Shown: positions 15,372-24,401, counted from the stretch's first letter. The stretch: DNA of 64,000 bases from Paracoccus alkanivorans (GCF_003697785.1 NZ_QOKZ01000006.1:124001-188000), one strand, 5' to 3'. The notes: generated by a model from the sequence alone, not told the origin. Program-made: numbers and translations.

Positions 15372-17688
15372 TTTCAGCAGCGGACACATCCTGTCCGACA
15401 AAGATACCAGCTACCAGCGGCCCGGCGAGGTCTTGTTCAAGGCTGACGGAGCAAAAGCCCGGTTGGCGAACAGCACCACGGCATCGCAGGCCGCACAACT
15501 CCACCCCCTCGACAGCGACCAGGCGATGGAATTGCACCGTCGCTTGCTTGCCACCTACCAGTATGAACTGGAGCGTCAGGCCGAGAACCGCATGGATATG
15601 GCCTTTGACGAGGACATATTCGACCATATCCAGTGGAAGCCCGAGGAACTCGAAGCCCTCCGCGCCCGCGGTCAGGAACCCATCGTGTTCAACATCGTGC
15701 AGACCACGGTGAATTGGGTTCTCGGTTCACAGCGCCGCGCCCCAACCGACTACAAGATCCTGCCACGCCGGAAGGATGGGAACGACTCCGCGCAGCGCAA
15801 GACGGAGTTGGTCAAACATGTCCGCGACGAAAACCATTCGGAAGAACAGGTTTCGCTCGCATTCGCCGATCAGGTCAAGGCGGGAATTGGATGGCTGGAA
15901 ACAGGCGAAGGCGATCCCGCTGACGGTCCGATTGTTTTCGACCGTGCCGAGTCTTGGCGCAATATGCTGTGGGACAGCCGCGCGCAGCGCCGCGATCTGC
16001 AAGACGGCCGGTATATCTGCCGGACCAAATGGCTAGACCTCGACATTGCCACCGCGCTTTGGCCGCACCGGGCCGGCGTTCTCAAGATCAGCACTGAAAC
16101 CCGCCTCTTGGCATCAGGACTGTCCGACTACGGCGACGAGGCCATGGACATGATCGAGGATGACAGCAATTTCGTCGCGCCCATGACTTCCGGCGGGCAG
16201 TATTGGCGCGACCGCATTCGCTGCATTGAGATGTGGTTCAAGAAGCCTCTGAATGTTCCAGTCATGTCAGGTGGCGATTTCAGCAGGGAATTGTTCGATC
16301 CGTGGAGCAAGGGTCATTGGGCTGACCTGCAGGCCGGTCGAGCCACCCTGGTCGAGAGGCCCCGAGAAGTTGTTCACGTCGCACTCATGACCGAAAAGGG
16401 CTTGCTGGACGTGCGCCAGTCACCCTACCGCCACAATCGTTTCCCTTTCACCCCCTTGTGGGGATACCGCCGGGGCCGGGACGGAATGCCATATGGCATC
16501 ATCCGTGGCCTGCGTGACATTCAGCGCGACCTGAACAAGCGTGCAGCCAAGGCACTGCATCACCTGTCCAGCACCCAGGTCATGGTCCAGTCTGGTGCCG
16601 TTGATGACATTGAGGAACTGCGTGAGGAAGCGGGCCGCCCGGATGCCGTGATCGTCTACAAGAAGGGCTACGACATGCCCCAGATTGGTCAGGATCACAA
16701 TCTGGCCAATGCCCATGTCGATCTCATGCAGCTTGACGCGCAGATGATCCAGCAGGTTGGCGGCGTCACGGATGAAAACCTTGGCCGCAGGACCAACGCC
16801 ACCAGCGGCAAGGCAATTCTCGCCCGTCAGGATCAGGGCGCCCTGGCCACATCCCATTTCTTCGACAACCTGCGCTACGCCATGCGCTGTCATGGCGAAA
16901 AGATGCTAATCAACATCGAGCAGTTCTATACCGACGAGATGGAGTTCCGGATCACCAACGCACGCGGGAACCCGGAATATGTCACCGCGAACGACGGCAA
17001 TCCGCGCAATGCCATCGACATGATGAAGGCGGATTTCGTCATCGAAGAAGAGGATTGGCGCGCCACCAGCAGGCAGGCGCAGGCCGAGCAGCTTCTTGAT
17101 CTCATGGAAAAGCTGGCCTCGACCGCGCCGGAAATCGTCATCCAGAACTTGGATCTGGTGATCGAGGCCCTCGACGTGCCTAAGCGCGACGAAATCGTGA
17201 AGCGCATCCGCCAGATTACCGGCGTTGCCGATCCCGACGAGGATCCCAACAACCCGTCGCCCGAATCCATCGCACAGCAGGAAGCCAAGGCGGCCCAGTC
17301 TGCCATGGAGCAGCGCGCGATGGAGGCCGAGATCGGCGAGAAGGAAGCCAAGGCAGCCAAGACGCAGGCCGAGGCCGCCCGGAACTGGCTCGGGTTGCGC
17401 AGCGACAACGTGGACCAGATCCACCAAGCCGTCGAAGCCGCGCTCAAATTGGGCGGCGCGCCGGCTGTTGCCGCCATGGTCGATGGATTCCTGCGCATCG
17501 CTACCAGCGAGGCTCAAGGCATGGGCATGCCCGGCGCATCTGCACCGGCACCGATGCCGCCAGTTCCCCCGCAGGAGCCGCCCACGGCCGCGCCTGTCCA
17601 GCCCGACGGAACACAACCCGTCGCCCTCCCCCACCCCGCTCCCGCTGGTGGGAGCGTTGCTGGTCAAGCAAGGACGTTCTCGATCTAA
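15358..17688 (+). CDS. P22-like phage portal protein
   Basis: A 776-residue portal, the dodecameric ring through which DNA enters the head, pointing to a podovirus. Supporting segments: NRMDMAFDEDIFDHIQW, QTTVNWVLGSQRRAPTDYKI, ADQVKAGIGWLETGE, SPYRHNRFPFTPLWGYR, and the clip/wing segment GIIRGLRDIQRDLNKRAAKA. GVTDENLGRRTNATSGKAIL follows. The C-terminal barrel helices are long and Ala/Glu/Lys-rich, then a Pro-rich tail. The start was placed at MFEIDFSS (15358). Its 3' end lies at an apparent deletion junction with the tail-fibre frame, so the last residues may not be native. Confidence 0.85.
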   Translation: MFEIDFSSGHILSDKDTSYQRPGEVLFKADGAKARLANSTTASQAAQLHPLDSDQAMELHRRLLATYQYELERQAENRMDMAFDEDIFDHIQWKPEELEALRARGQEPIVFNIVQTTVNWVLGSQRRAPTDYKILPRRKDGNDSAQRKTELVKHVRDENHSEEQVSLAFADQVKAGIGWLETGEGDPADGPIVFDRAESWRNMLWDSRAQRRDLQDGRYICRTKWLDLDIATALWPHRAGVLKISTETRLLASGLSDYGDEAMDMIEDDSNFVAPMTSGGQYWRDRIRCIEMWFKKPLNVPVMSGGDFSRELFDPWSKGHWADLQAGRATLVERPREVVHVALMTEKGLLDVRQSPYRHNRFPFTPLWGYRRGRDGMPYGIIRGLRDIQRDLNKRAAKALHHLSSTQVMVQSGAVDDIEELREEAGRPDAVIVYKKGYDMPQIGQDHNLANAHVDLMQLDAQMIQQVGGVTDENLGRRTNATSGKAILARQDQGALATSHFFDNLRYAMRCHGEKMLINIEQFYTDEMEFRITNARGNPEYVTANDGNPRNAIDMMKADFVIEEEDWRATSRQAQAEQLLDLMEKLASTAPEIVIQNLDLVIEALDVPKRDEIVKRIRQITGVADPDEDPNNPSPESIAQQEAKAAQSAMEQRAMEAEIGEKEAKAAKTQAEAARNWLGLRSDNVDQIHQAVEAALKLGGAPAVAAMVDGFLRIATSEAQGMGMPGASAPAPMPPVPPQEPPTAAPVQPDGTQPVALPHPAPAGGSVAGQARTFSI

Positions 17689-17762
17689 TCGCCGACAGCG
17701 AGGCCGCATGGCAAGCAGCACTCAATGCCGAAACGCAGGCGCGCACGGAAGCCATCGGGGCT

Positions 17763-19700
17763 TTGCAGGAACAGATTTCAGACCTGACCACCTTCAATGA
17801 CCCAGGCAACGTTGTCATTCCGGTTTCGTCGGACCCGGAAGGGAAGCCGACAACGGGGGTTCGGGCGAATACCGGCCGCTTATGGTCCCCGCTCGGGTTG
17901 GATATGAGCGCCGGACCGTTCTTTGCTGACCCTGGCAATAGCATCCAGGTTGTCGTGGAGAGCGAGAACCATGTCCCCATTTTCGGCGTGGATCTAGAGA
18001 ACAACCGGGCTTGGATGCTCGACATAAATTTTGATGAATTGCAGGGACAAATTGATGAACTGCAGGAAGTTCTGTCTGGCATTGCATCGCTCAATCTCGA
18101 CCCCGGAAACCAAATAGTGGCTATCTCCGAGGACTCGGCGGGGGTGCCGACGTCGGGCGTCACGAATGACAAGGGTCGCCTCTGGTCGCTGTTCGGGCTG
18201 GACATGAGGGGCCAGCAATACATCCAGGACCCCGGCAACAACCTGAGCACTTTCGTGGAAAGTGAAAACGGAGTGCCAATTCTTGCCGTGGAAACAGGCA
18301 ACAACCGGGTTTGGGCGCTTGGATACCAGCTCGACTCGCCCATTGACCCAGGGAATAACCTGATCGTCCTGGTAGATGATCTGAATGGAAGCCCCATTAT
18401 CGGATGGGACGCCGGGACAAACGCGCTCTGGATTGCCGGGGCTTCCGAAGATGGCGCCGGTAACGGCGGTTCGACCGTCAAGTTTGTAGATCCCGTGACC
18501 GGCGTTCAGCCCTATATGGCGATCCAGTCGGACGCCGTGATCCGCTACATGGATGGCGCGAAATGGCCAGGGCGTCTGATCGGCTTCGAGGAGCGGATGA
18601 TCGGCCAGTTGCCACTCGCGATCGCGCAGACGCCGGATCCCGCGCTTGGCATCGTCGCCTTCGGCGGGGGAACGACCTATGTGCAGACGCCCGCGAATGG
18701 CTATCCGTGGCATGTGCTTGATACCGATCTATCCGCAGCTGGTGACAACCTTGAGGCGCAACGGGCAGCGAACGAGTTCCTGACCGGTGAAGATGGGGAA
18801 AACGACACGCTCTACACCATCTTCGCGCTTTCCGAACCTGTGTCATCCACGGTTGAAGCGGATGCCTTGTCCGGTTCCCCGGCGCGGCAGAGCATTCTGG
18901 GCAAGGTGACGGCGGCACAGGCTTCCGCAGAAGCCTTCGGGAAACGCCTCTACATCGACCGCATCCACCTGTCGCTGCTGGAAGGCCAGCCGAATATCTC
19001 GCAGGCGGCTGCCGATCTGCACTATGCGGGCGTGTCGCAGGACATGGCACTGGAACTGGCAACAGCAGCGAAACAGGCCGCGCTGCCCATCACGGTCGTT
19101 ACGCAGTCATTCGGCACCCGCGACAATGGAGTGAGTAACGTTGCCCTGGCCGAAGGGCGGCTTCACTGGAACCACTGGTCTCTCGGGATTGTCTGCGCAA
19201 CACCGCGCTACCCCTTCCCGTTGGTAGCCGGTTCTCCTGCTTTGCATACCGAGACGGCGGCGCTGCAAATCGCTGAATTGCAGAATATGGCGGCTCTGGC
19301 GAAGCTGGGTGGACACGGGACCGGATGGTTCTGCCCGTCGCTGGAAAACGCGACGATCACCGGCAATGTCATCACTGCGCAATTTGCGTCGATGGATGAC
19401 ACTATCGTTATCCGCGATGCCCTGAACCACGGCTTCACCATCGACGGAGACTCGGCAGGTGCCGTGATCACCGATGTTTCGGTGTCCGGTGTCTACGCCA
19501 CCATCACCCTCGATATAGCGCCTGTCGATGGCGGCAGCGGGCTGTTCCTGAACTACGCCTACGGGCAGACCGGCGATCCGGGCGACGGCTTTGCCGCGAA
19601 CCGGGGCAGCATCACCGACAGTTGGAGCATGGAGTCGCGGCACGGCGGCACCCTCTATCGCTACGCTCTTTCCAACCGTGTCGCCATCCTCGCAGCTTAA
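17763..19700 (+). CDS. Tail-fibre-like protein, 5'-truncated, with DPGN repeats and an esterase-like C-terminus
   Basis: The listed start is a TTG at 17763, but fibre-like sequence (LIADSEAAWQAALNAETQA) already occurs in frame upstream from about 17680, where no ATG, GTG or TTG exists. The gene therefore seems to have lost its own 5' end. Residues about 13-215 carry five repeats starting DPGN, with GRLWS and GLDM spacers, and a short coiled coil (INFDELQGQIDELQEV). The C-terminal 400 residues look like an SGNH-type hydrolase or receptor-binding fold (IDRIHLSLLEGQPNISQA, LHTETAALQIAELQNM), though catalytic residues cannot be assigned. It probably contacted the host surface. Confidence 0.6.
   Translation: MQEQISDLTTFNDPGNVVIPVSSDPEGKPTTGVRANTGRLWSPLGLDMSAGPFFADPGNSIQVVVESENHVPIFGVDLENNRAWMLDINFDELQGQIDELQEVLSGIASLNLDPGNQIVAISEDSAGVPTSGVTNDKGRLWSLFGLDMRGQQYIQDPGNNLSTFVESENGVPILAVETGNNRVWALGYQLDSPIDPGNNLIVLVDDLNGSPIIGWDAGTNALWIAGASEDGAGNGGSTVKFVDPVTGVQPYMAIQSDAVIRYMDGAKWPGRLIGFEERMIGQLPLAIAQTPDPALGIVAFGGGTTYVQTPANGYPWHVLDTDLSAAGDNLEAQRAANEFLTGEDGENDTLYTIFALSEPVSSTVEADALSGSPARQSILGKVTAAQASAEAFGKRLYIDRIHLSLLEGQPNISQAAADLHYAGVSQDMALELATAAKQAALPITVVTQSFGTRDNGVSNVALAEGRLHWNHWSLGIVCATPRYPFPLVAGSPALHTETAALQIAELQNMAALAKLGGHGTGWFCPSLENATITGNVITAQFASMDDTIVIRDALNHGFTIDGDSAGAVITDVSVSGVYATITLDIAPVDGGSGLFLNYAYGQTGDPGDGFAANRGSITDSWSMESRHGGTLYRYALSNRVAILAA
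17802..18405 (+). repeat. Five DPGN-centred protein repeats in the tail-fibre gene
   Basis: The motif DPGN occurs five times at about 17802, 17931, 18099, 18228 and 18345. Copies 1-2 (GRLWS then GLDM then DPGN) are duplicated as copies 3-4, separated by a coiled-coil spacer; copy 5 is a partial unit. Units of roughly 40 residues suggest a beta-repeat shaft. Confidence 0.75.
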
Positions 19701-19712
19701 GGATCATTGATC

Positions 19713-20474
19713 ATGGCACTCATCACCCTTCCTGTTACCGTTCCGGCTCCTGCCAACATCCCCCATGCAGATTACAATATCGGGCGGTTCGATAGCGTCA
19801 AAAACTGGCTGACTCTCCACAAGGGGCGTCATCAGGGCCTCAACATCGTCCCGCGCAAAGGTGCGGCTGCCGGAATTGGCCAAGGCGCTTTGACCTTCGA
19901 GGCAATCAACGGCTTCGAATATCCGATCTGGCCCGATGTATCCGGTCAACCGATGATCGACTTCAGCACCACGGAAACGTCCAATACATTCTCGGTTGTG
20001 TCGGCGCAGCGCCTCGATACAACGTCCGTCGAGCCTTGGGGCATCTTCTTCAATGGCAGCACAGGTGGCACCCCTCGCATCCGCCCTGTCATGGCGGGTG
20101 CCGGAGCGAATGCTGGTATCAGCGTTTCCACTTCAACGGTGACGAATGTTGGTTACAGTAGCAGCACTCCGAAGATGGCCGCAGGCGTCGGCTTCGCCGC
20201 CTATTACGTGTTCAAGTTCGCCAACATGAACGCTGCCGAGGTGCTGATTTCCTTTGATGGGCAGAACTTCACCAGCACAGGCGTCATCGGAGATATGGTG
20301 GGTCAAACCATCGACAACAATCTGGCCTTTCTAATTGGCGGCGCGAATACTGCCGAACGCATGAACGGGCCGGTTCTCGACTTCATGGTCATCGAGGGAG
20401 ACATTTCGCAGCAGAGCGATCTGGCAGCCGCGATCCAGTCCTATGTCGAGAACGATCTGTTCGGAGGCGCGTAA
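19713..20474 (+). CDS. Phage tail-associated hypothetical protein
   Basis: A 253-residue protein starting at ATG 19713, 13 bases after the tail-fibre stop, with AAGGA upstream. Sequence is Gly/Ser/Thr/Asn-rich and predicted beta-rich (GFAAYYVFKFANMNAAEVLI, then SFDGQNFTSTGVIGD), reminiscent of jelly-roll or LamG-like carbohydrate-binding folds, but no signature is decisive. It lies between the fibre gene and the sulfatase, so it is probably another receptor-binding or structural tail component. Confidence 0.5.
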   Translation: MALITLPVTVPAPANIPHADYNIGRFDSVKNWLTLHKGRHQGLNIVPRKGAAAGIGQGALTFEAINGFEYPIWPDVSGQPMIDFSTTETSNTFSVVSAQRLDTTSVEPWGIFFNGSTGGTPRIRPVMAGAGANAGISVSTSTVTNVGYSSSTPKMAAGVGFAAYYVFKFANMNAAEVLISFDGQNFTSTGVIGDMVGQTIDNNLAFLIGGANTAERMNGPVLDFMVIEGDISQQSDLAAAIQSYVENDLFGGA

Positions 20475-20477
20475 GCC

Positions 20478-22664
20478 ATGAATATCCTGTTCATCGCCTG
20501 CGACGACGCCTGCCACATCAACGGGCAGTTGAAGCAACTGATCTCCGGTTTCACGCTGCCGAACCTGGAAGCCCTCATGGCTTCCGGGACAAATTTCGAG
20601 CGGGCTTATTGCGCGGTGCCGATCTGTGAACCGGCCCGCGCCGCCGTGATGACTGGACTTTCCCCTGCCGCCACCAAGTCATTCGACTTCCAGGGGGGCT
20701 GGAAAACCTACATCCGTCCCGAGCAAATCTGGCCGTATCGCCTGAAAGAAGCTGGCTATTACATGGTCACGCAGGGAAAAATCTTCCACGGCGGAGGCCC
20801 ACGCCCCGGCCCGCAACCGCAATGGGTCTATGACATTCTCTATGACGATGTTCCCTATGACTTCCATCAGGCCCAATATGCGCCGGATGAATCGCTTTCC
20901 ACGGTGATGCCCGGTTACAGCAATGCCGTCGGAACGCCCCGGTCTTGGCCAGATGAAGTTCAGAACATGCTGTATGATTACCGGTTGGCAGATCGGGTGA
21001 TCAATTTCCTGAACACCTATAGCGGCAGCAAACCGTTCTATTGCGAAGTCGGCTTCTACCGCCCCCACGATCCCCATGAAGCGCCGCAATGGTGTTTCGA
21101 CGCCATCCCACTCGAAAACGTCCATATCGATGATGTCTGGATGCAGACTTGGGAAGGCTCAGCCTATGCTGATCAGTTCGTTCGTCAGTTCGGCGGTGGC
21201 CCCGGCAATGGTCTCGATCCGACGCAGTGGACGGAAGCGCAAAAGCTGGAACTGCGCCAGGCGATCCGCAACTATGCAGCCGGATACATGTTCATGGACT
21301 ACAACCTTGGCCGGGTGCGAGATGCTCTTGCCGCCAGTCCCTTCGCCAATGACACGATGATTACGTTCTATTCCGACCACGGCTATCACACCGGCAGCCG
21401 GTCCCGCTGGCACAAGTTCACGCTTTACGAACAGGCAGCCCGTGCGCCACTGGTCATCAGTGTCCCCGGTCAGACGCCGCAGGTCGTGAACACGCCTGTC
21501 AGCCATATCGATCTCGGGGCAACCATTCTGGATTATGCCGGGATTCAGGTCGATTCCGGCTTCCGGGGCGTGAGCCTGCGTCCCTTCATCGAAGGGCAGC
21601 CGGGTGCAACGCATGATCCGGTTCCGACCTTCTGGTATGGTTCGTTCTCCATGATCGACAGCGACATGAAGCGAACCACGATCTACAACGATGGATCGTA
21701 TGAGATGTATGATATTGCCAATGATCCTTGGGGATTTGACAATATCGCGGACAGCGATCCCGACTTCAACGCCAAGCGCGATCTCGCCATCGAAACCGCC
21801 TATGACTGGGGCTATCTGCTGGTCGAGAACGCGATTGACACCTCCCGGCCTTCGCTGTTCCAGAGCCTGCTCGGGACCGAGCCGACAGAGGTCCCAGTCT
21901 CTACATCCTTCGCGGCATTGGGCGATCTGCATGAATTGGGCAGGAACCCTCATTACAACCTGATGTATCGACATGCGATGACCCCCGGTGAAGTGATGAG
22001 GATGCCTGCTCATACGCGCAGCTTTCGTCGCTACGGCGCGACTACGCCCATCTCCAATTTCTCTATCGTCGCGAACGACGAAGATAACGAAATACAGATG
22101 GGGGGATCGTGGACGGGTGAGGCGTATTTCGGGGCCGGTGACGACACCCTAACCTCTGGCGCTGACGGTCAGATGACCGTCTACGGCATGGATGGGAATG
22201 ACCTGCTCCAAGTGACCGGTGGCAGCAAGAAGATTGTCTATGGCGGGGCCGGTAACGACACCATCATCGGCGGTGGCACTGGTGACGAACTATATGGCGG
22301 AACCGGCGACGATGACATTCAGGGCCGTGACGGGGCTGACACGATCTATGGTGGAGCCGGGAACGATACCCTTCATGGCGGTGCCGGGAACGATATCATC
22401 CATCTGGACGGCGGCGCCGACACGGTGATCGGCGGCGGCGGTAGCAATACCTTCGTGGTGCATCGCAAGGGGCAGGTGTCCACCATCAACGACCTGACTG
22501 CCTCCGATACCATCGATCTGTCCGACTGGTCTGCCATTCAACCTGTCGCGGTTGCACAGCAAGGGAACGACGTGGTGGTGTCGGCGGCGCTGGAACGATT
22601 GATCTGCCTGAACACCACGGCGGCCACTGTTTCCAGCAGGATCACGGGCGCAACGGTGTCGTGA
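20478..22664 (+). CDS. Sulfatase fused to RTX (haemolysin-type) calcium-binding repeats, in the phage tail region
   Basis: A 728-residue protein. Residues 1-450 are a type I sulfatase: metal-binding D9-D10 (FIACDD), the formylglycine motif CEPAR with Cys50, and FYSDHGYHTG near residue 300, followed by KFTLYEQAARAPLVI, as in choline- and iduronate-sulfatases. Residues about 560-680 hold RTX nonapeptides (GGAGNDTIIGGG, GGTGDDDIQG, GGAGNDTLHG). Known sulfatases of this type cleave sulfate esters after Cys-to-formylglycine conversion. Adjacent to fibre and endolysin genes, it may strip sulfate from host surface polysaccharide during adsorption. No signal peptide is present, consistent with a virion protein. 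An RTX protein secreted by a type I system is the alternative. Confidence 0.8.
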   Translation: MNILFIACDDACHINGQLKQLISGFTLPNLEALMASGTNFERAYCAVPICEPARAAVMTGLSPAATKSFDFQGGWKTYIRPEQIWPYRLKEAGYYMVTQGKIFHGGGPRPGPQPQWVYDILYDDVPYDFHQAQYAPDESLSTVMPGYSNAVGTPRSWPDEVQNMLYDYRLADRVINFLNTYSGSKPFYCEVGFYRPHDPHEAPQWCFDAIPLENVHIDDVWMQTWEGSAYADQFVRQFGGGPGNGLDPTQWTEAQKLELRQAIRNYAAGYMFMDYNLGRVRDALAASPFANDTMITFYSDHGYHTGSRSRWHKFTLYEQAARAPLVISVPGQTPQVVNTPVSHIDLGATILDYAGIQVDSGFRGVSLRPFIEGQPGATHDPVPTFWYGSFSMIDSDMKRTTIYNDGSYEMYDIANDPWGFDNIADSDPDFNAKRDLAIETAYDWGYLLVENAIDTSRPSLFQSLLGTEPTEVPVSTSFAALGDLHELGRNPHYNLMYRHAMTPGEVMRMPAHTRSFRRYGATTPISNFSIVANDEDNEIQMGGSWTGEAYFGAGDDTLTSGADGQMTVYGMDGNDLLQVTGGSKKIVYGGAGNDTIIGGGTGDELYGGTGDDDIQGRDGADTIYGGAGNDTLHGGAGNDIIHLDGGADTVIGGGGSNTFVVHRKGQVSTINDLTASDTIDLSDWSAIQPVAVAQQGNDVVVSAALERLICLNTTAATVSSRITGATVS

Positions 22665-22867
22665 TGGAACGGTGTTGGTGGTGGCGCGCTTCGTGTCTCA
22701 TCAACTTCCTTTGTTTTGGCGATCCTGACGAACCTATGTGCAGCCGAGCTTGGCGGCGCGGCTGGTGGTATTTCGGGGATCTGATGCAGGTCGTATTCCG
22801 TGAGCCGCCCCACTGCGAACGGGTTCACCGGCACTGGCTGTCCCTGAAAAACGGGGTGGAGGAATAG
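22661..22867 (+). CDS. Small Cys/Trp-rich phage protein
   Basis: A 68-residue protein from GTG 22661, overlapping the sulfatase stop (GTGATGG; ATG 22664 is also possible). It contains DPDEPMCSRAWRRGWWYF and REPPHCERVHRHWLS, a Cys-Trp pattern seen in small genes near lysis modules of alphaproteobacterial prophages. Function unknown. Confidence 0.5.
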   Translation: MMERCWWWRASCLINFLCFGDPDEPMCSRAWRRGWWYFGDLMQVVFREPPHCERVHRHWLSLKNGVEE

Positions 22868-22943
22868 CCACCATATCTGGTATGTTGCAATCACCGGGCA
22901 CATAGGACGTGCGCCCATGCCGTAACGCATGAGGAACGTCCCT

Positions 22944-23243
22944 GTGTCTGATGAATTGAAATTCTGGATCGTGATTGTCGGCGCGGCCGTCGTCAAACTT
23001 CTCATCACCAAGACCCAATCCGTAATCCAAGCCGTGACCTCGATGGCCGCGGCCATTTTCATGGCCTGGGTTTTCACCGACCCAATCCTGTCTTGGCTGG
23101 AATGGCCCGCGGAAAGCTATCGGAATGCCGTGGCAGCCGTCCTGGCATTACTCGGTGACACTCTCATTCGCCGCCTTCTCGAAATCTCGAAAAGCCCGAC
23201 GGCGGTTGCCGACATTCTCAAATTGTTCGGCGGGAGGAAGTGA
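22944..23243 (+). CDS. Holin-like membrane protein
   Basis: About 99 residues from GTG 22944, which has GAGGAA at a proper spacing; an ATG at 22929 in the same frame overlaps that site. Three hydrophobic segments (FWIVIVGAAVVKLLI; AVTSMAAAIFMAWVF; AVAAVLALLGDTLI) and a charged C-terminus fit a class I holin that would open the inner membrane for the endolysin encoded next, which starts 1 base after its stop codon. Confidence 0.6.
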   Translation: MSDELKFWIVIVGAAVVKLLITKTQSVIQAVTSMAAAIFMAWVFTDPILSWLEWPAESYRNAVAAVLALLGDTLIRRLLEISKSPTAVADILKLFGGRK

Positions 23244-23244
23244 C

Positions 23245-23928
23245 ATGACGTTCACCCTCTATCACGCGCGCCCGGTTCTCGACCTGATCGGGAAATATGA
23301 GGGCATCGGCAGCTATGACACGATCTATGGCGGGATCAGCAAAGATCTTCGCCCGGCAAAGCTGACCTCGATGACCGTCGCGCAGGTTGTCAGGATGCAG
23401 GAAACATGGCGAGCCAAGGGCATGAAGTCCACCGCCGCCGGCCTCTACCAGATCCTTTACAAGACGCTGCTGGCGACCATCCAGCAGATGAATTTCGACA
23501 CGTCACGGAAGTTCGACGCCGCCACGCAGGACTCCATGGCCTATCATCTCCTGACCGGTCGCGGGTTCCAGCGGTTCCTCGACGGCAAGATCGACGCCGA
23601 CGACATGGCGGTTGCCTTATCCAAGGAATGGGCTTCGCTGCCTGTTCCTCACGACATGCAGGGCGCGAACCGGTGGCTCAGGGCGGGGCAGTCCTATTAT
23701 GCAGGCGACGGACTGAACAAGGCACATGCCTCCATCCGTGAAGTTGAGGTCGCGCTTGCCGTCGCGAAGGAACGGTATCGCTCTGGCGCACAGCCTTCCG
23801 ATCCGGTCAGCCCACCGGTTTCCGATCAAGACCCGATCAAGAAACCCGCCGAATCCCCCTCCCCCGGAATGCTGGGCGCCCTGCTCGTCGCAGCCGCGTT
23901 CTGCGCAATCGTTCTCGTGAAAGGATAA
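23245..23928 (+). CDS. Phage endolysin (muraminidase-like) with C-terminal membrane anchor
   Basis: A 227-residue protein from ATG 23245. LDLIGKYEGIGSYDTIYGG at about 12-30 matches the catalytic-Glu region of phage muraminidases (Glu19 as likely acid), and TAAGLYQILYKTL near 65-77 matches the following lysozyme motif. LTGRGFQRFLDGKIDADDM and GQSYYAGDG follow. After a Pro-rich linker, residues about 205-225 form one transmembrane segment (GMLGALLVAAAFCAIVLVKG). The enzyme should cut peptidoglycan; the C-terminal anchor might hold it at the membrane until holin action, unlike N-terminal SAR endolysins. Confidence 0.75.
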   Translation: MTFTLYHARPVLDLIGKYEGIGSYDTIYGGISKDLRPAKLTSMTVAQVVRMQETWRAKGMKSTAAGLYQILYKTLLATIQQMNFDTSRKFDAATQDSMAYHLLTGRGFQRFLDGKIDADDMAVALSKEWASLPVPHDMQGANRWLRAGQSYYAGDGLNKAHASIREVEVALAVAKERYRSGAQPSDPVSPPVSDQDPIKKPAESPSPGMLGALLVAAAFCAIVLVKG

Positions 23929-23931
23929 GCC

Positions 23932-24306
23932 ATGTTCAATCTCATCCGAGAGATTTCCGAAACCGTCCAGCTTGCCAACAGGATCGCAAACGATTCTGGC
24001 GGCAACGGGCCTCGCTGGTCGGTCTTTGTCACCAACCGCAGTTTCGTCGCCCAGGTGTTCACTGTGGTGTTCATGGTTCTGGCGCTCTGCGGCGTTCCCT
24101 TGCCCATCCCGGCCGATGTGGCGGCCGACACTGCCTATGGCATCGCCAGCGCCGTCATGGCGCTCTGGGCGGGCGCGGAGCGGCTTCTGGGACATACCCG
24201 CGTCATCTGGTCCCGCAGCCAGGCCAAGCGGGCGCATGACGAAGCCACGGCACTGTCGGAGCATGACAGGCTGTCGAAAGCCCTAAAGGACACAGGCGCG
24301 CTGTGA
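23932..24306 (+). CDS. Small two-TM phage lysis-region protein
   Basis: A 124-residue protein with two hydrophobic segments in the middle (VAQVFTVVFMVLALCGVPLP and TAYGIASAVMALWAGAERLL) and charged termini. It starts 3 bases after the endolysin stop. Position and topology suggest a second holin or antiholin, or a spanin-like component. No specific family recognised. A 17-codon GTG frame overlaps its stop. Confidence 0.55.
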   Translation: MFNLIREISETVQLANRIANDSGGNGPRWSVFVTNRSFVAQVFTVVFMVLALCGVPLPIPADVAADTAYGIASAVMALWAGAERLLGHTRVIWSRSQAKRAHDEATALSEHDRLSKALKDTGAL

Positions 24307-24356
24307 AGGCGCGCCGGTTGCTTCCGTATTGGTGGAAACGGGTGCGGCGGCGGTGA
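24303..24356 (+). pseudogene. Possible gene remnant (17 codons, LLPYWWKR)
   Basis: A GTG frame overlapping the preceding stop encodes 17 residues ending RRLLPYWWKRVRRR. A similar short GTG frame (CRVLPYWWR) occurs at 24958-24996, again overlapping a stop. Both may be truncated 5' ends of one phage gene family. Confidence 0.3.
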
Positions 24357-24369
24357 GCGTGATGCAGAC

Positions 24370-24401
24370 GGCGGGGGCCTGAGACACGTTATTCCCCCGC
24401 C
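24370..24401 (+). terminator. Hairpin after the lysis cassette
   Basis: GGCGGGGG (24370-24377) pairs perfectly with CCCCCGCC (24394-24401) around a 16-base loop. No clear T run follows. Its position after the last lysis gene suits an end-of-operon terminator. Confidence 0.5.

Noticed and set aside
22240..22440. Tandem GGxGxD DNA periodicity considered as a CRISPR-like array
   Set aside because: The period encodes RTX nonapeptides in a continuous frame; there are no conserved repeat-spacer units. No CRISPR array was seen in the window.
22538..23077. Minus-strand frame of 179 codons opposite the sulfatase end and holin
   Set aside because: It overlaps the RTX and holin coding sequence and shows no family features.
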